Positions 33,103 through 45,529 of a stretch of DNA of 64,000 bases are shown here, one piece after another (position 1 is the first letter of the stretch; every line of letters begins with the position of its first letter). Origin of the DNA: Pohlia nutans (taxonomy: Eukaryota > Streptophyta > Bryopsida > Bryales > Mniaceae). The notes under the pieces are model-generated. The model was given only the letters and a program-made list of their open reading frames with translations, had not been told where the DNA came from and searched no databases. The position numbers and the translations under genes are program-made. Location: contig CM040106.1 in assembly GCA_022496805.1 (NCBI GenBank), positions 62,001 to 126,000 on the forward strand. The letters are read 5' to 3'.

Positions 33103-36100
33103 ATGGCGCCTAATGTGGTATCCGAGTATAGGGAGCATGGTTGGTGGGTTAGGGGCGAGGACCTTTTGATGCCCATGCTGTGGATGACTGATTTTCCGGT
33201 GATGCCGGGTAGATTCTGGACAGCACTCAGGAGGGTGATTGGTGTGGTGTTGTGTATTACTTCGTCGCCGAATGGATTTTTTTTCATTCAGGTGCAGAGC
33301 GAGGACCCGACTCCGATGAAGTACAGGGTGCAGAGGGAGTTGATAATGGCACCGGTCCCGCACAACCTGCTTGATCGTGTTCCCGCAATGAAGATGATGC
33401 ATTTGTTGCAGAGGGAGTGGGAGGCCATTCTAGAGGAGTTGAGGATGGTACGTGAGGCTTCTGTTATGAAGTATATGCCATTGGGCCCCGAGGAGATGCT
33501 TCGTGCGAGGCAGCGGTTTCTAGAGCATCAGGCGTATGACTTGTTGAGGGAGCGTGCCCCTTGGAGGCTGCAGTGGAGCAGCCTCCACCTGTTCCGGAGA
33601 CTACCGACCCCTTGTATAGGGTGCTTGCGGCTCCTGTCAATGTGGATTGGGTGCCAGTGGAAGAGCGCAGGACAGGACGGCCTACAGTGGGAGCACCGGT
33701 GGATGATTTGGTTCCGGAGCCCTATCCTGTACCGCGGGCGTCTGCACCACAGAGGAAGAGGAGGAGGCTACAACGAGTGTCAAGGGCTGTGACACCACCA
33801 TTGCAGGCAGGTGCAGAGGACGAGGCTGATGATATTGATGATTCTTTGTCAGAGGAGGAGATTGTGGAGGGTGCACGTCGAGGCATGACACGGAGGAGGA
33901 GGTTGGTGTTTCCAAAGGAGGATGAGCTTCGGGCGGGTTACATTTGGGGAGCGGATGCGATATTTAATGTCCAAGTGCAGAACATCCGTGCAGTGGAGAA
34001 TCCTGAGACGAACCACCGCGTGTTGACTGGAAGGAGGGTGATGGACATGTATTGACGGTTGAGGGGGAAAGACAAAGAGTTGATCAGTCCGTTGACTTTG
34101 AGGCCCATCAGATACGTTGTGGAAGGTACGGGGTCGCACGGTGAGAGCCGGAGGAGGGAAGTGCCATTCTTGGAGGATAATGCAGTTCGGGAGTTTGAGG
34201 CTGCGTATTTGCACTATGCGGAGGCGGTGTCTGGACATGGAGTTCTTGGTTCTAGGGCAAATTGGTTAGAGAACAACATCATTTGGAAGCCAGTTGATGG
34301 GCAGCACATTATTCAGGTTTGCATGGAGGCCAAGATCGAATGTGATGCGGGGTTACTATCAGAGGAGGAGTACCGGGAGGTGTTTGCAGTACGGAAGGCC
34401 AAGTTTGTAGTGTACAAGGATCCGCGTTTGTACATCGATGCTTCAGTGAGGATCAATGCCAAGGAGTTCGAGAGACAGTTCTACACCACGATGGTGGAGG
34501 ACCTCATGAAGCTCCGGGCTATATGGATTGCGTGTGGAAGACCAGATCAGTATGTGCGAGACGACGATGAGCGGCGGGGTCGGGCGTTGATGATGGCCGC
34601 AAATGCACTGCATCTGACTACAAGCATGAAGGACAACAAGGTGGGTTTGGCGACATTGTCGAAGCAGATGGTAGACCATACCCGTCATGCATGGCACAGG
34701 GACGAAGAGTGCTATGAGGCAGTATTGCAGGTGTGTTCGGATTACGAGAGCGGGTTCTTGTGGTTCAGCAAGGAGGACAAGAAGAAATGGAGGGATTATG
34801 CGTCCAAACACAGTTTGGATGTCACCGTGGACGTGCGAGCGGGGCGGAAGAGGATGGAGAAGAACTGGCTCAGACCATTGTCGAGGATTCCAGCTCGGCA
34901 CTATCTCCGGGTGGCGAAGGACTTGGCAGCACAACCAGTGTAGGGAGGGAGCCGGGCTACGCAGAAGTACTACTTCAACGGCAACAACAGCCCCAATCCA
35001 CCGAAGGAGACTTTGGCGTGGGTGGCTGATCGGATGCACCGGAGGGAGGCGGTACAAAATGCGTTGAGGTGGTTGATAGTGAAGGATCGAGAGCGCCCGG
35101 TACCGACGATGGAGGAGTTCTTTGTCATTCCAGTGGGATGATATGGAGGGGATCGTGGGGAGGTCTTGCAGGAGCTTGGGGAGAATATCTAGACAGATAT
35201 GAAGAAAGCTTGGGCTAGTCCATTGGTCCGTGCGGTGGGAGCGTTGGAGAAATTGGATCCCCTCATACCTCCATTGATCAGACAGCACTACACGGACATA
35301 GCAACCGGTGGTCGTGGATACCGAGGGCATGCCCGAGATGTTAGAGATCTCGGAGCAGCGCGATGGGACAGGCAGTTTTGTTTACCCATCAAGAGGGGAG
35401 GCCATGCTTTGAGAATGCTTCCGGTGCGAGGTCGAGGGGGTTTTTTCACGGAGGAGCATCTGGAGCTTGGGGAACCATGCTTATGGATTATTGATTGCAG
35501 ACGGGGATCATCACAGGGGGAGGACAAGGCTTGGGGAGATGACGATTATGCACATGTGATGGAGCGGTTGCAGAGGTGGATGACGGGTATTTACAAGTGG
35601 AACGTCATTTTTTTATTGCCACCCGGAGTGCACTTTGAAGAGCGGTTGCGCAACACCTTGTACGTACCAGAAGAGAGCCGGTGTATTGGAGGAGTGTGGG
35701 TGTTCGAGTCAGGTGCGATCAGCGGATATGAGCATGATTTGAGGCACGAGGGGAGAGTGGAGCGAGCAGTACAGGCTATTGGAGGTATGGCAGTCGTGTT
35801 GGCGCATGCCCGCGGGTGCAGGGCATCTCAGAATGTTCGAAAGGGGACGGGGGAGCTTCCTACTGTGTTCATGGACTCCTGGACTGAGGCCACAGCACTG
35901 TGTACAGCGGATCCATTGGAAAGGTCTCCGACAGAGTTGCAGAGGCTTGTGCAGATGTATTTGCCGGAGAAGTGGGGTCTCGTGGTTGTTGGCATCACCA
36001 CGGCCATACCAGACATACTGCAGGGCGATTTTGTGGGTAGCCAGATCATTGTCCTTGACAGCTCGAGCACACGTACTACATTTTTAAGGAATGCATGCGC

Positions 36101-37154
36101 AGAGATGTACGGGTGTGACATGGATTGGCCATCTGGTGCTGCTACTCAGCCTTGGGCTACTGCGGACCTTTCTACAGTGAGGCCTACACGTGGGAGCACA
36201 GGATTGATGGACGGTGTAGACAGTGGGGCATGTGAGGGTTCTGAGAGGGAGCCTTCTGCTACACAGCGCAGTGCAGATACTGTACGACATGTGGAGGTCT
36301 CGTTAGGCTCTAGGGACACACCAAACAGAGAGAGGACTCACGAGGACACAGCCCGGAGCGTGAGACAGGACGACAGTATCACAGGGTTGAGTCCGAGGTA
36401 TGAGGTTGTTGCAGCACTGAGTCCCCAGCCAGTTGTTGGTGTAGAGAGTTTTGCACATATCGTATACTCTTCAGAGGGGCAGGACGCCACTGGAGCTTCA
36501 GGTGCACGAGGAGACGCACTACAATTCATGGAGGTTGATGGGACCATGGAGGAGGGAGGGACTATGGAGATGGGGGACTTGAGCATCCGTCCTGAAGAAG
36601 TTGCAGAGATACTTGCAAAGTCTTTGGGGCACGAGGTGACATTCTCAAGATCAGCAGGTGTATCTACATCTCTTCTCCGTCCATCAGGAGCGATTCCAAT
36701 ACCGGATTCATTAGTCTCGCGTGACATGGAGGTGTTGCCACGATCAGGGCTGGATGCGGGTGGATCTGAGGTGTTGCCAACACCAGGAGTAGTTGTGGAT
36801 ATTGATTCCACCCCACGTCCGTTTCATTGGGCCCTACCAGACCGAGATATGACACTTGCAGTGGACGGATTCTACTATGACGTTGATGGAGTCAGATACA
36901 GGCGTCACGGGATTGGAGGGCAATATACGTTTGAGCAGGCGGCGTCTATCATGGAGGAAGCGTCGCCTGTGCACCGGGTGTCATCTCGGATGGTCAATGC
37001 CATGGTGGCTCAAACTTTGGAGTATACAGATCCCGAGACCCCTTCAGATGTTCATGCGAGGTTGGAGGAGCAGCGTGTAGCTAGTGAGGAGGGTCGGGAC
37101 GACAAAACACAGTCATCTGAGAGGATTCCGGAGACCCAGTTCCCCTTCGAGTAG
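33103..37154 (+). pseudogene. E3 ParB-like protein with possible methyltransferase-like half
   Basis: ATG 33103 (ACCATGG context, just after an acceptor-like TTTTATGCAG) to TAG 37154, about 1,350 codons. The frame is broken by a 1-nt shift near 33560 and four stops (34053 TGA; 34941 TAG; near 35138 TGA; near 35191 TAG). After a charged linker the ParB-like region has NNIIWKPVDGQHIIQVC (34.30 kb), AKFVVYKDPRLYIDASVRIN and LRAIWIACGRPDQ, which parallel E4 (WYIIGGQHTVTAC; VSNALN; RVAWIRNGRPEP). The second half has LWIIDCRRGSSQGEDKAW, NVIFLLPPGVHFEERL, LVVVGITTAIPDIL and IIVLDSSSTRTTFLRNAC. Their order and spacing recall motif IV then motif I of beta-class DNA methyltransferases, but the DPPY and Gly residues are not preserved. 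The tail is low-complexity. No DUF7869 partner seen nearby. Confidence 0.5.
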
Positions 37155-37159
37155 TAGCT

Positions 37160-39210
37160 TTTTTAGACAGTGTGGATTAGTGCTATTGGTTGCACTTCAG
37201 ATGGCCGACTTGTACTTCTTTATCATATGTATTTTTTATTTATATATATATATATAAATATTTATATGTGGATCCATAATTTATGTGGATACGTAGATAT
37301 GTGGAATAATGATGTCGTTGTACGAAAATGTATTGCGGATTGTATGTGATTGTAATACGAGGGGAATGGGGACAATGCGGTTGAAAGATAGTAAAATGTT
37401 GGATATTTATTGCACTTTTGAAGGGGTTTTATGAAAGACACTTTGAAAAATTAAAAAAATGTATGAAATTCACATATTTATTATTGAAAATCCGTAATAT
37501 ATTTGATTAATTGCAATGCACTGCACTTTTCACCATAGACAAAAATCACACCCTTTTCAAAAAAAAAAATTTGATTTCTGAATTTTTTGGCACAATGGGG
37601 CCCCGAAATGACCGCACTTGGCCAAGTGCGTAAATAGCGAATTGCGTGTTCTTTAGATGAATTTAGGATGTCAATTGCAGTAGTTGTCTTCCTTTTATAC
37701 CACTTTTTAATTAAATTCTCTCACATACATAAATACTTAATTCTTGTACTCAAGTTATTTCTATATTTACAAAATCACAGTGTTTCTTCTTTCACACATA
37801 CATACACGCATCTACTTAAATTAGTCCTCTCTTTGCTCAATAATCTTCTAATTTCACATGGAATGTATCAATTCGACATGAAAAACATAATTAAAATACA
37901 AAAGGAGTATGGATAAATATAATACAAAGTAAAACACCTCAATTATCACAAAAAAGAAAAGAAATATCAACAAGGTTTATAATTGCATTACATGTAAGAG
38001 AATTGAGGTATTAATTTAAATTTTCTATTTATAAAAACGTTTCACAACGACTCACAAATGATGAAAATTTTCACTATTGAATACCAATTGAATTAGAGGG
38101 TTCCGCCACAAATTCTACCAAAAACAACACAAACACCACAAGATTTTTCAAAAGAATGTTCAAATGTTTTTCAAAAGAATGTTTCAAAGAAGAAAGAAGA
38201 AAAGAGTCACAAAACACCACCAAACCACCAGTTCAAATGACCAAATTGATGATTTTAGAGATATAACGAGTCTCTTTTAATACTTAGAAAAAAAGAAACC
38301 TGGTCTTAGATCACTCGGAAATTAGATATGGAATCTAGGTCTTATTAAATCTCTAAATTCCAAAAGCTCTTAATTGGCAATACTATCGCTACCCTAAAGT
38401 CAACCAGAAAAAAACCCAATTATTCAGATACTCTAATTTACTTCTTAAGGTACATGTAACATTTTAAATGTACCTTTGATTGAGAAACAAATTTCATTGT
38501 TGAATTCATAAGGCCAAAATTAGCTCAGTATGACTATTCATATAGTAAAAGTAGAAATTTTCACTAATTTCGCGTAATATTAGCTTGTAACGCCTACAAG
38601 ATTACTACAAGTTGAAAAATGTAATTTTTGGTCCAACTGAGTTTACATTTGAGCTCCAAAGATCTCTTTCAGTAGAAAATGCCTTTTGTAAATTTCAATC
38701 AGACTCATGATTGATCTTATGTGATTCTAACCAACTTTTTGACGCTTTTGTCGAATTTACGGTGAGACAAAAACTTTAAGAAAACATAGTTTCCTAATTG
38801 TGATGATTTCTAAATTTGGCCATTTTAATCAAAGTTTCTAAAAGTCCTTGTAAAACAAATTGGCCAATATTTTACCATCCCTTTGTTATCTAGGAACTCC
38901 CAAAGCTTATTTATCATCTACTACATTCAATTTCATCCTTCTTAGCTATACAAAAGCTCTATAACTTTTATGAGAGTCTTCAAAGAGCTCATAGTCTCTA
39001 TTTGGTCTATTTGAAGGGTCATAAATATCCTTGTTTTCTATGATTATTTTGTAAGTTAATTACTAGCTAGTTAGAATGATAATTAATAAGTAATTCCCTC
39101 TTAAATCCTATTTCCTACTACATTCCGTCCTAAATATTCATGTTTAATGTATAAATAAACATTAATATTTTCACCAGTAATTATTTTTATTGTATGCATA
39201 TGTCATACCA
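37160..39210. other. AT-rich region with one perfect 18-bp palindrome
   Basis: No gene. CGCACTTGGCCAAGTGCG at 37613-37630 is a perfect palindrome about 460 bp downstream of the E3 gene and could be the only surviving copy of an E3 motif. Microsatellite-like TATATATATA occurs at about 37240. Confidence 0.45.
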
Positions 39211-39213
39211 CAA

Positions 39214-39553
39214 TGTTAACACAAAATTGCATAAACATTTATTTTTTGGACGATGTACAGATTTCATCCAATTTTTTTCATCCGTCATGCACTTTTTGTA
39301 GTGTGGGTATTTTAATGTGGATTCTATAGGCAGTAAGCTTCATGCATATATGATCCGATTAGAAAAGGGATGGTTTTTGAACTTTTTATGCCTCATTTCA
39401 TATTGTAGTGATTCACCTGAAATTTTCAAGATTTCAGTGTCAAAGTGCTCTAAAAAAGGTCAACTCATAAAATAAAGCAACCAAAAAATATCCAAAATTT
39501 ACTACACTTAGAATATTACATTTCAACCAATCACAATGAATTTCATCCATAGA
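39214..39553. mobile_element. MITE copy M7, left half (split by E4)
   Basis: Matches M6 in order (GACGATGTACAGATTTCATCC, CGTCATGCACTTTTTG, ATGCCTCATTTCATATTGTAG, CACAATGAATTTCATCCATA). It stops at the TAGA next to the E4 terminus. The right half resumes at 51518 with ATTGTTAATATCTTATTTG and ends TTTAGTGGTTAA at 51749-51760. Confidence 0.75.
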
Positions 39554-39580
39554 AACTTATATTTAACTAATTATGGACAA
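39554..39580 (+). repeat. E4 left terminal inverted repeat
   Basis: 27 bp; matches the reverse complement of 51491-51517 at all but one position (fifth base, T versus A). Preceded by TAGA at 39550-39553. Confidence 0.85.
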
Positions 39581-40196
39581 TTGTGCTAATTATGGACAAA
39601 TTCATACAATTTATAACGGTAAAATATGTCCCAAAATTGTAGATAAAGTTCAAAATGAGGAAGCAAAAATTGGAATACACTTGAATATGAAGAAATGATG
39701 AACACATTCACCGAATAGTATCGGTGGTCCACCAGCACATTTTCCATAGAAACCAAGCCCATTAAAACAATTAATGTAGAGAAAACTAAGGCAAACAAGT
39801 CAAAGAAAAGAGTTGGCCGGCCTACGACACAATTATTACTAAATTAACCTATACCCTAAACCATAAACCCTAAAACCCTAGACCCTAAAACACTAAACAA
39901 TGGGAAAGAGATCACTCCAATAAAATCCAATTTAGGGAATACATGAATGCAAACACAAGCCACACAAATCATACAATTGAAATTCATATGGAAAAGGAAA
40001 TTACCCCAAAGAATGAATTGATGTCTGTAGAACTCTAGTAGCAACACAACCCAATTCAAATATGACGGACAATATGATCAGCAACGACCAAATTGAAAGA
40101 CTGTGAAAGAGGTATCGGCCGGCAGTTGATACAGTGATACACAGATGAGAACTAAAGGCAAAGCAGAAGGCCGAAACATAACCTGTAGGCCAGAGG

Positions 40197-40715
40197 TATC
40201 GGCTGACAGCCGACATCGGTAGTATTACAAAATATTCATATAACAAATGTACATGCTCCTGACCAGTGAGCAAAGGACTCCAAGATGGCCTACAAAATAT
40301 ATACACTACTTCATAACATGAAAATTCTAAAACCTTGGTGCCAAAACATTCGAATTACTGCTATGAGCAGGGTGAAACTTTTGACTGCCCTAACCGAAAG
40401 CCAGCCGCTAAAATTTCAAAATCATCCGCCAAACCAAATATGTTCGAGGTGGTGCCTATATGAAACTAGAGGTATCGGCTGGCAGCCAACATCAGTAGTA
40501 TTACTATATATTCATAAAACAAATGTACATGCACTTGACCAGCGAGCAAAGGCAACCAAGCTGGCCAATAAAAAACATACACTACTTCACAACAGCAAAA
40601 TTAAAAAACCTTGGTGCCTCAAAATTCGCAATACTGGTATGAGCAGGGCAAAACTCTTGCGCGCGCAATTCCAAAACGAGCCGCTAGTATCCCAAAATCA
40701 AACACCAAACGAGTA
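40197..40715. repeat. Two-copy ~276-bp direct repeat near E4 left end
   Basis: 40197-40440 and 40473-40715 share order and sequence (CAAATGTACATGC, ACACTACTTCA, AAACCTTGGTGCC, ATGAGCAGGG), each starting with an E4 palindrome (TATCGGCTGACAGCCGACA at 40197, TATCGGCTGGCAGCCAACA at 40473). The second copy runs into the 3' end of gene 3, so this is a subterminal duplication of the gene 3 3' flank. Confidence 0.75.
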
Positions 40716-40742
40716 ATCCGGGAGGTGCTGGCAATGTGAATT

Positions 40743-41215
40743 CTAAGATTGGCGGTTGTTCCCCACCGATGCGTTATCCGAAGCTCCAGTGTCAACATTC
40801 TGCCCGTGATGTAGAGAGATGTATCCAATGATATCTCAATGACCTCGTTCCTTGTGCTTTCAGGCGCTGTTGTCCAAGAACAATCGCAGAAATCAAGGAG
40901 CACGCACCCGCAAGCCTGGTATATCACCGGCACGGCCCGAAGCATATCTGTGGATGGACGATTCACAAGGTCAGAAACATCATCCCATGCAATGCCTGAA
41001 TGAGCCTCCAGACGTGCCATCTCTAGAGTATAGTTGTAGTTCCAATGCCAGTCATCGCCACTAACAAGCCCTTGCAACAATGGATGAGGAGGAAGACGTC
41101 TGTAGACAGCTGCATTTGAATTGTTGACAAACCACAGGTACCCAGTCAATGCACCTAGAGTCCCTGGATGAGGAGGGAGAGGTGGCTCTGCTTGGGGAGG
41201 GAGTCTAGAGTCCAT
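40743..41215 (-). pseudogene. E4 copy of gene 3
   Basis: ATG 41215 (MDSRLPPQAEPPLPPHP). Blocks LTGYLWFVNNSNA, LPPHPLLQGLVSGDD, MARLEAHSGIAWDDV, LVNRPSTDMLRAVPVI, DFCDC and VIEISLDTSLYIT align with the E2 copy. A 1-nt frame change near 40810 is needed to reach the shared C-terminus (SVGNNRQS, TAG at 40743); otherwise the ORF runs on to 40619. Function unknown. Transcribed in the same direction as the DUF7869 gene. Confidence 0.55.
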
Positions 41216-41374
41216 GGAGATGGCTACACAGATGATTCAAAGATATGGAGGAGGCCAGATGATGAACAACAGAAGCAAGGGAGGTGACTGAGGAAGGGAA
41301 TGCAGTGAATGGTGAAGGAGAAGAAGCTCACACATCCAGATATAAAAATGTTGGAAGAGGGGAGCTCACACTTC

Positions 41375-41407
41375 AAATGAATTGCACTCTCATGTGAGCC
41401 GCCATTC
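41375..41407 (-). promoter_or_regulatory. Conserved 33-bp block upstream of gene 3 (E4 copy)
   Basis: Identical to 28169-28201 in E2 while neighbouring bases differ; see that entry. Confidence 0.5.
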
Positions 41408-42055
41408 TACACAAAGTACGTAGATTACATTACAGTAGGCTATGTACGTAGCCCTCTCAATTGCATGCATTCACAAGGACGGCTAATAATTGTCCCTGAT
41501 TGTATTCAATTCCAGATCTACTTCCTAAAATTCATCATAGACAATTATACATATGAAATCTCAGTACTACACTTCTATAATTGAGAGTAAATAAAAAAAG
41601 AAATAATCTATCTTTGATTTTGGTAAGACTGGCTAAAAGACAAGGTTAATATTGATGGATAATAATGGGCCACTATTTTATTCAATTACAAATACAATTA
41701 TACATTTTGGAATGACCTATCAAATCCTAAAGTTCATCGAATACAATTGTATACATAATATATAAGATATGAGGGAAATTAGATGATTAAAATGATCGAA
41801 TAATGCACTTCTTGTGATTGTTTAAATAACTTCTATTACAATTTATCAACAAATAATCTAAATGGCTTTGATGATAAGTCAACGACAGAGATAATGCAAG
41901 ACAAAATTCACACAATCCAAAAATCAAAACATTCCTTTGAATTGCAGATTAGAAAAACCTCAGTGAGTGGCAAGACAATCGGCCAACAGAGGTAGGTTAC
42001 CATTTTGAGGTTGAAAGGGGCAGTGGGACGACAAAGAACAGAACGAGGCAAGAGG

Positions 42056-42412
42056 TATCAGCCGGCGGCCGACACTTGGTGGTTGGAATATGTGCATCAT
42101 CGTCATCGTCTCAATCCATTACGACGCATGCAGTCTCCAAGTTAGCCAGAGTAGCTGCGACGGAGGCAACGATGATAACAAGAGTAGCTGGAGGCCCATT
42201 CACAAGTGCAAAGGCACCCTGTGAGAGAACATAACAATAATAAAAAGAACAACATGAGAAAGATGAGGCTCTTTCTGCATTGTCTCCAGCCAAAGTAAAC
42301 GTTGTCCTGTACAAATCTCCAGCGGATTTGGCCACAGATAATGATATAGGAGAAAATCTACTCCAAGGCAATGCCGTACATAGCTAAGAGGGGTATCGGC
42401 CGGCAGCCGATA
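42056..42412. repeat. Two E4 palindromes 3' of the DUF7869 core
   Basis: TATCAGCCGGCGGCCGACA at 42056-42074 and TATCGGCCGGCAGCCGATA at 42394-42412. The latter sits at the end of the last long ORF of the DUF7869 gene (LSAAGRYPS in that frame) and so either ends the coding region or lies in a 3' intron. Confidence 0.8.
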
Positions 42413-44042
42413 GATAGTCCACCCCATAGATCTGCTGAAGAGTCCACTCCACCAAGGGCGAGCACACCGTGGCTGCACGCCCCCTTGGATCGATATATTG
42501 GACTAGATTCGGAGTCCGTGGTTGCACGAGCATGATCACGAGTCTAATTTGATGCCGGCCAAAATCCCTCATCAAGTGCTGCAGGCGCTGTGGGCAACGG
42601 AGAATTGATCTCCGCGTAGATTCGCTCCTTGTAAACAATACATTGGCCATCTCCTCAGAGTATCTCTGTTGCGGGCCATACCGACTTTCCAAAACTCAAT
42701 ATACTTGGAGATTACATTCATGATAAAACCATGCTTCTCTGTGCATTCACTAGCCCGGGCATGCTCCTTCTCGGAATTCAATTTCCTCGGATTAACCTCC
42801 GTAACTCCCAACAATGGCTTAAATGGAACAGGGTGTGGATCACCAGTTGGAAAACGAGGTCTACCGTGGCAATCAGCCGTCCACATCTTGACTGCAGGCC
42901 CCGGCGGTAGCCAAGATGAATCAGTTGCTTGTTTCTTGTATCTCATCACTGGCCAACCTCTATCATCTCCGTCCTCTTCAACAAAAAATTTGAAAAGATG
43001 CGTATCGCCCAATCCAACGATCTTGTTGACATTGTCGTCATGGTAGTCTTTGACGTATGATTTGAGATCTGCTACCTCTTGAACAAACTCAGGAATGAAG
43101 GCCACCGTCTTTTGCGAGTCCATGAAAGCCTTCACGAGATCTGCTACAACGTAGGTGTTCTTCCTCTTGATAAGCTTGGACAAGTAACTGAAATGTGCAT
43201 CAATGTCCTCATGAGTATGACCAACAATCAAGAATCCAACAGTGACTTCCTTGAATATGCGTCTTGCAGTTAGCAAAGAGCAGAAGGCCATTACAAATCT
43301 GTTCTTGTTGTCCTTGGCGGAGTTATTTAGTTGCAAGAAGAGCTTCTTAGGAAGAAGCACCGCCGGGCGTCCAGGGAGAAGAGGATTTGTACATATCCCG
43401 GTAGCGGGCGGAATAGAAGATAAGCACCTAGACTTGCCATGTAAGAGAGCCTGAAAAAAGCTGTTTTGTGGTGGCGTGGGAAACAACTCCCGGGATTCAC
43501 GAAGTGGTGGCCTCTCTTGCGCTTGCAAGACACGACATAAAGAGGAAATCGTAAAATTGGAATCGCCCGGCCACAGTGCTGTATAATAGTGCGCATACGC
43601 ACCATCACCGTGGCCATGAGTCAACATCTCTATACAGGAAATAGGAATCTGACCAAGACCCGCCGTGGCCTCTCTGATTCTCTGTATTCTGGGAATGGTT
43701 GTCTTAGTTGTATCCATCTTATCATGGATAATACATAGAAACTCTAACAGATTTTGCCCGGACAGAGCACTCCAACCCGCATATATGTTTCGGCAAGCTC
43801 GTTGATAATTAAGATGGCGCTCTCTGTCATCGACTAATGCCTGCCACTCCTCACATCCTCTCGGATATTTTGCAATGCACTCAACAAGGAAGTCACACTC
43901 AGTGCACTTTGAGAAGTTGCTCCCAACAACCTTCACTTGGACATTTCTGAAATGGTTCTTTCGAAGCGCACTCATAGTTGATTGCGAGACAGGTTTGTGA
44001 TTACACTTCTCATTGACCTGATAGCCTGATGCAAGAGAAGTC

Positions 44043-44244
44043 TATTGGCCGCCAGCCGACAAGAATTGATATCGAATCAATATGCAGGAGATTCTATAAT
44101 GCATCGGTTGCCGGCCGATAGACCCATCGTCCGAAGGCACAAGCACATACTGCAATGATGCCTCGCATGCCCAACGGATGTGGCCAAGTGCCCAGACCTA
44201 GCAAAGACTCAGATTCGGATAGTTGTGTTGGCTGGCAGCCGACA
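44043..44244. repeat. Three E4 palindromes inside an intron
   Basis: TATTGGCCGCCAGCCGACA (44043), CATCGGTTGCCGGCCGATA (44102) and TGTTGGCTGGCAGCCGACA (44226), spaced 59 and 124 bp (about one and two units of 62 bp), within the intron separating two coding blocks of the DUF7869 gene. Confidence 0.8.
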
Positions 44245-45529
44245 GACAAAAACCAACAACATGACAATGAGTAGGGAGATTTGGGGGCAGAGACGTACTT
44301 AGTTCACCTGCTCACGCATATGGTCCCAATTCATTGTGGAAGGGACAACCTATTCAGATTATCCGCACGCTTATTTCCAACAAGCGTGAACTTATTAGGC
44401 ATCTGGTCAGCATTTTCGTCAATGATTTTCAACAGGGTGGCTCGGGCCTGAATAGTGTCGGGACGAGGACAAAGTGATCCTGAAGTTCCATGCGACACAC
44501 TCACGCATCCTCCCACAGCTACAGCCTTACAGACGTGGTATGCAGATCTTGAGACTCCGTGAATAATGTACGATGCGTTCTCGCATACGTCAACAGCTTC
44601 AAGGGTAATGAATTTGCTTCCCTCGGGAGCACGAACATGAAGCTGTCTTTCGACAGCATACGCTGTCTCTCTCCTGATCTCAAATGAGCAAGAGTAGAAC
44701 TTGTGACGGAGAATCCTCGTGGACTCCCATGGAAACGTCTGACAGCACCTATACTTGCAACACCTTTGAGAACTAACCTTCCGAACCTCATCCTCCGAAG
44801 TCTTGAATTTCAACTTGGATACATGGGGCTGATCTCTGGATAAGATTTTTCAACGAACAGACCCGTAGGGATTTCGAGGAATGCCTTGCAGGCCCGCACA
44901 GTCCGTAGTGTCCATCTGAGCAGCCTCCAAGCAGGGCGTTTTAATGCCTGATAGAAGTCGACCACCCTCGAGTCTCGTGCGAGATAACGGCCAACGCATT
45001 GTTGTCATTTGCAGCGATTTGTGCTCGGACACGAACATTACACCAACATCTATATCGCCAAGAACATTCTCATCGCACGCCTCATCTGGAAGACACATTT
45101 GAATCATTGCCCTTCTAAACAAGTAGAAATCCTCGTTCAGAAGCTTGCAGTACTTATTTTTCCAGAGGGGCCAATCGGGATATGGCAAACCCGAATCTGG
45201 ACCCGCTTCTTGGCTATCAGTCGAAAAGGAGGCGCCTGGAGTAGTTTAATCTCCTAAGCTATCACTTTCAGAGCCATTGCTCGGACCGACGCTGTGGTGG
45301 AGCGGGGTTGAATGAACATAGTCAAAGTGGCCAACATCACCATGCAGTTCAAGGTCGGTACCTACTCGCGTATCCGTCTGCGAGCCACCACTATCGCTGC
45401 GCCCGGACTCCGTGTGACCGATACCAGACTGTGCATTCCTAGTGCTACCACATCTTTCGATCGTTGGTGATTCACTATTCACTCCACTATCGTCTGCCTC
45501 AAGCTTCACTCTCTTCAATGTAGGCAGTG

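Noticed and set aside
35288..36855. Minus-strand ORFs opposite E3
   Set aside because: Shadow frames of the E3 coding sequence; no motif of their own.
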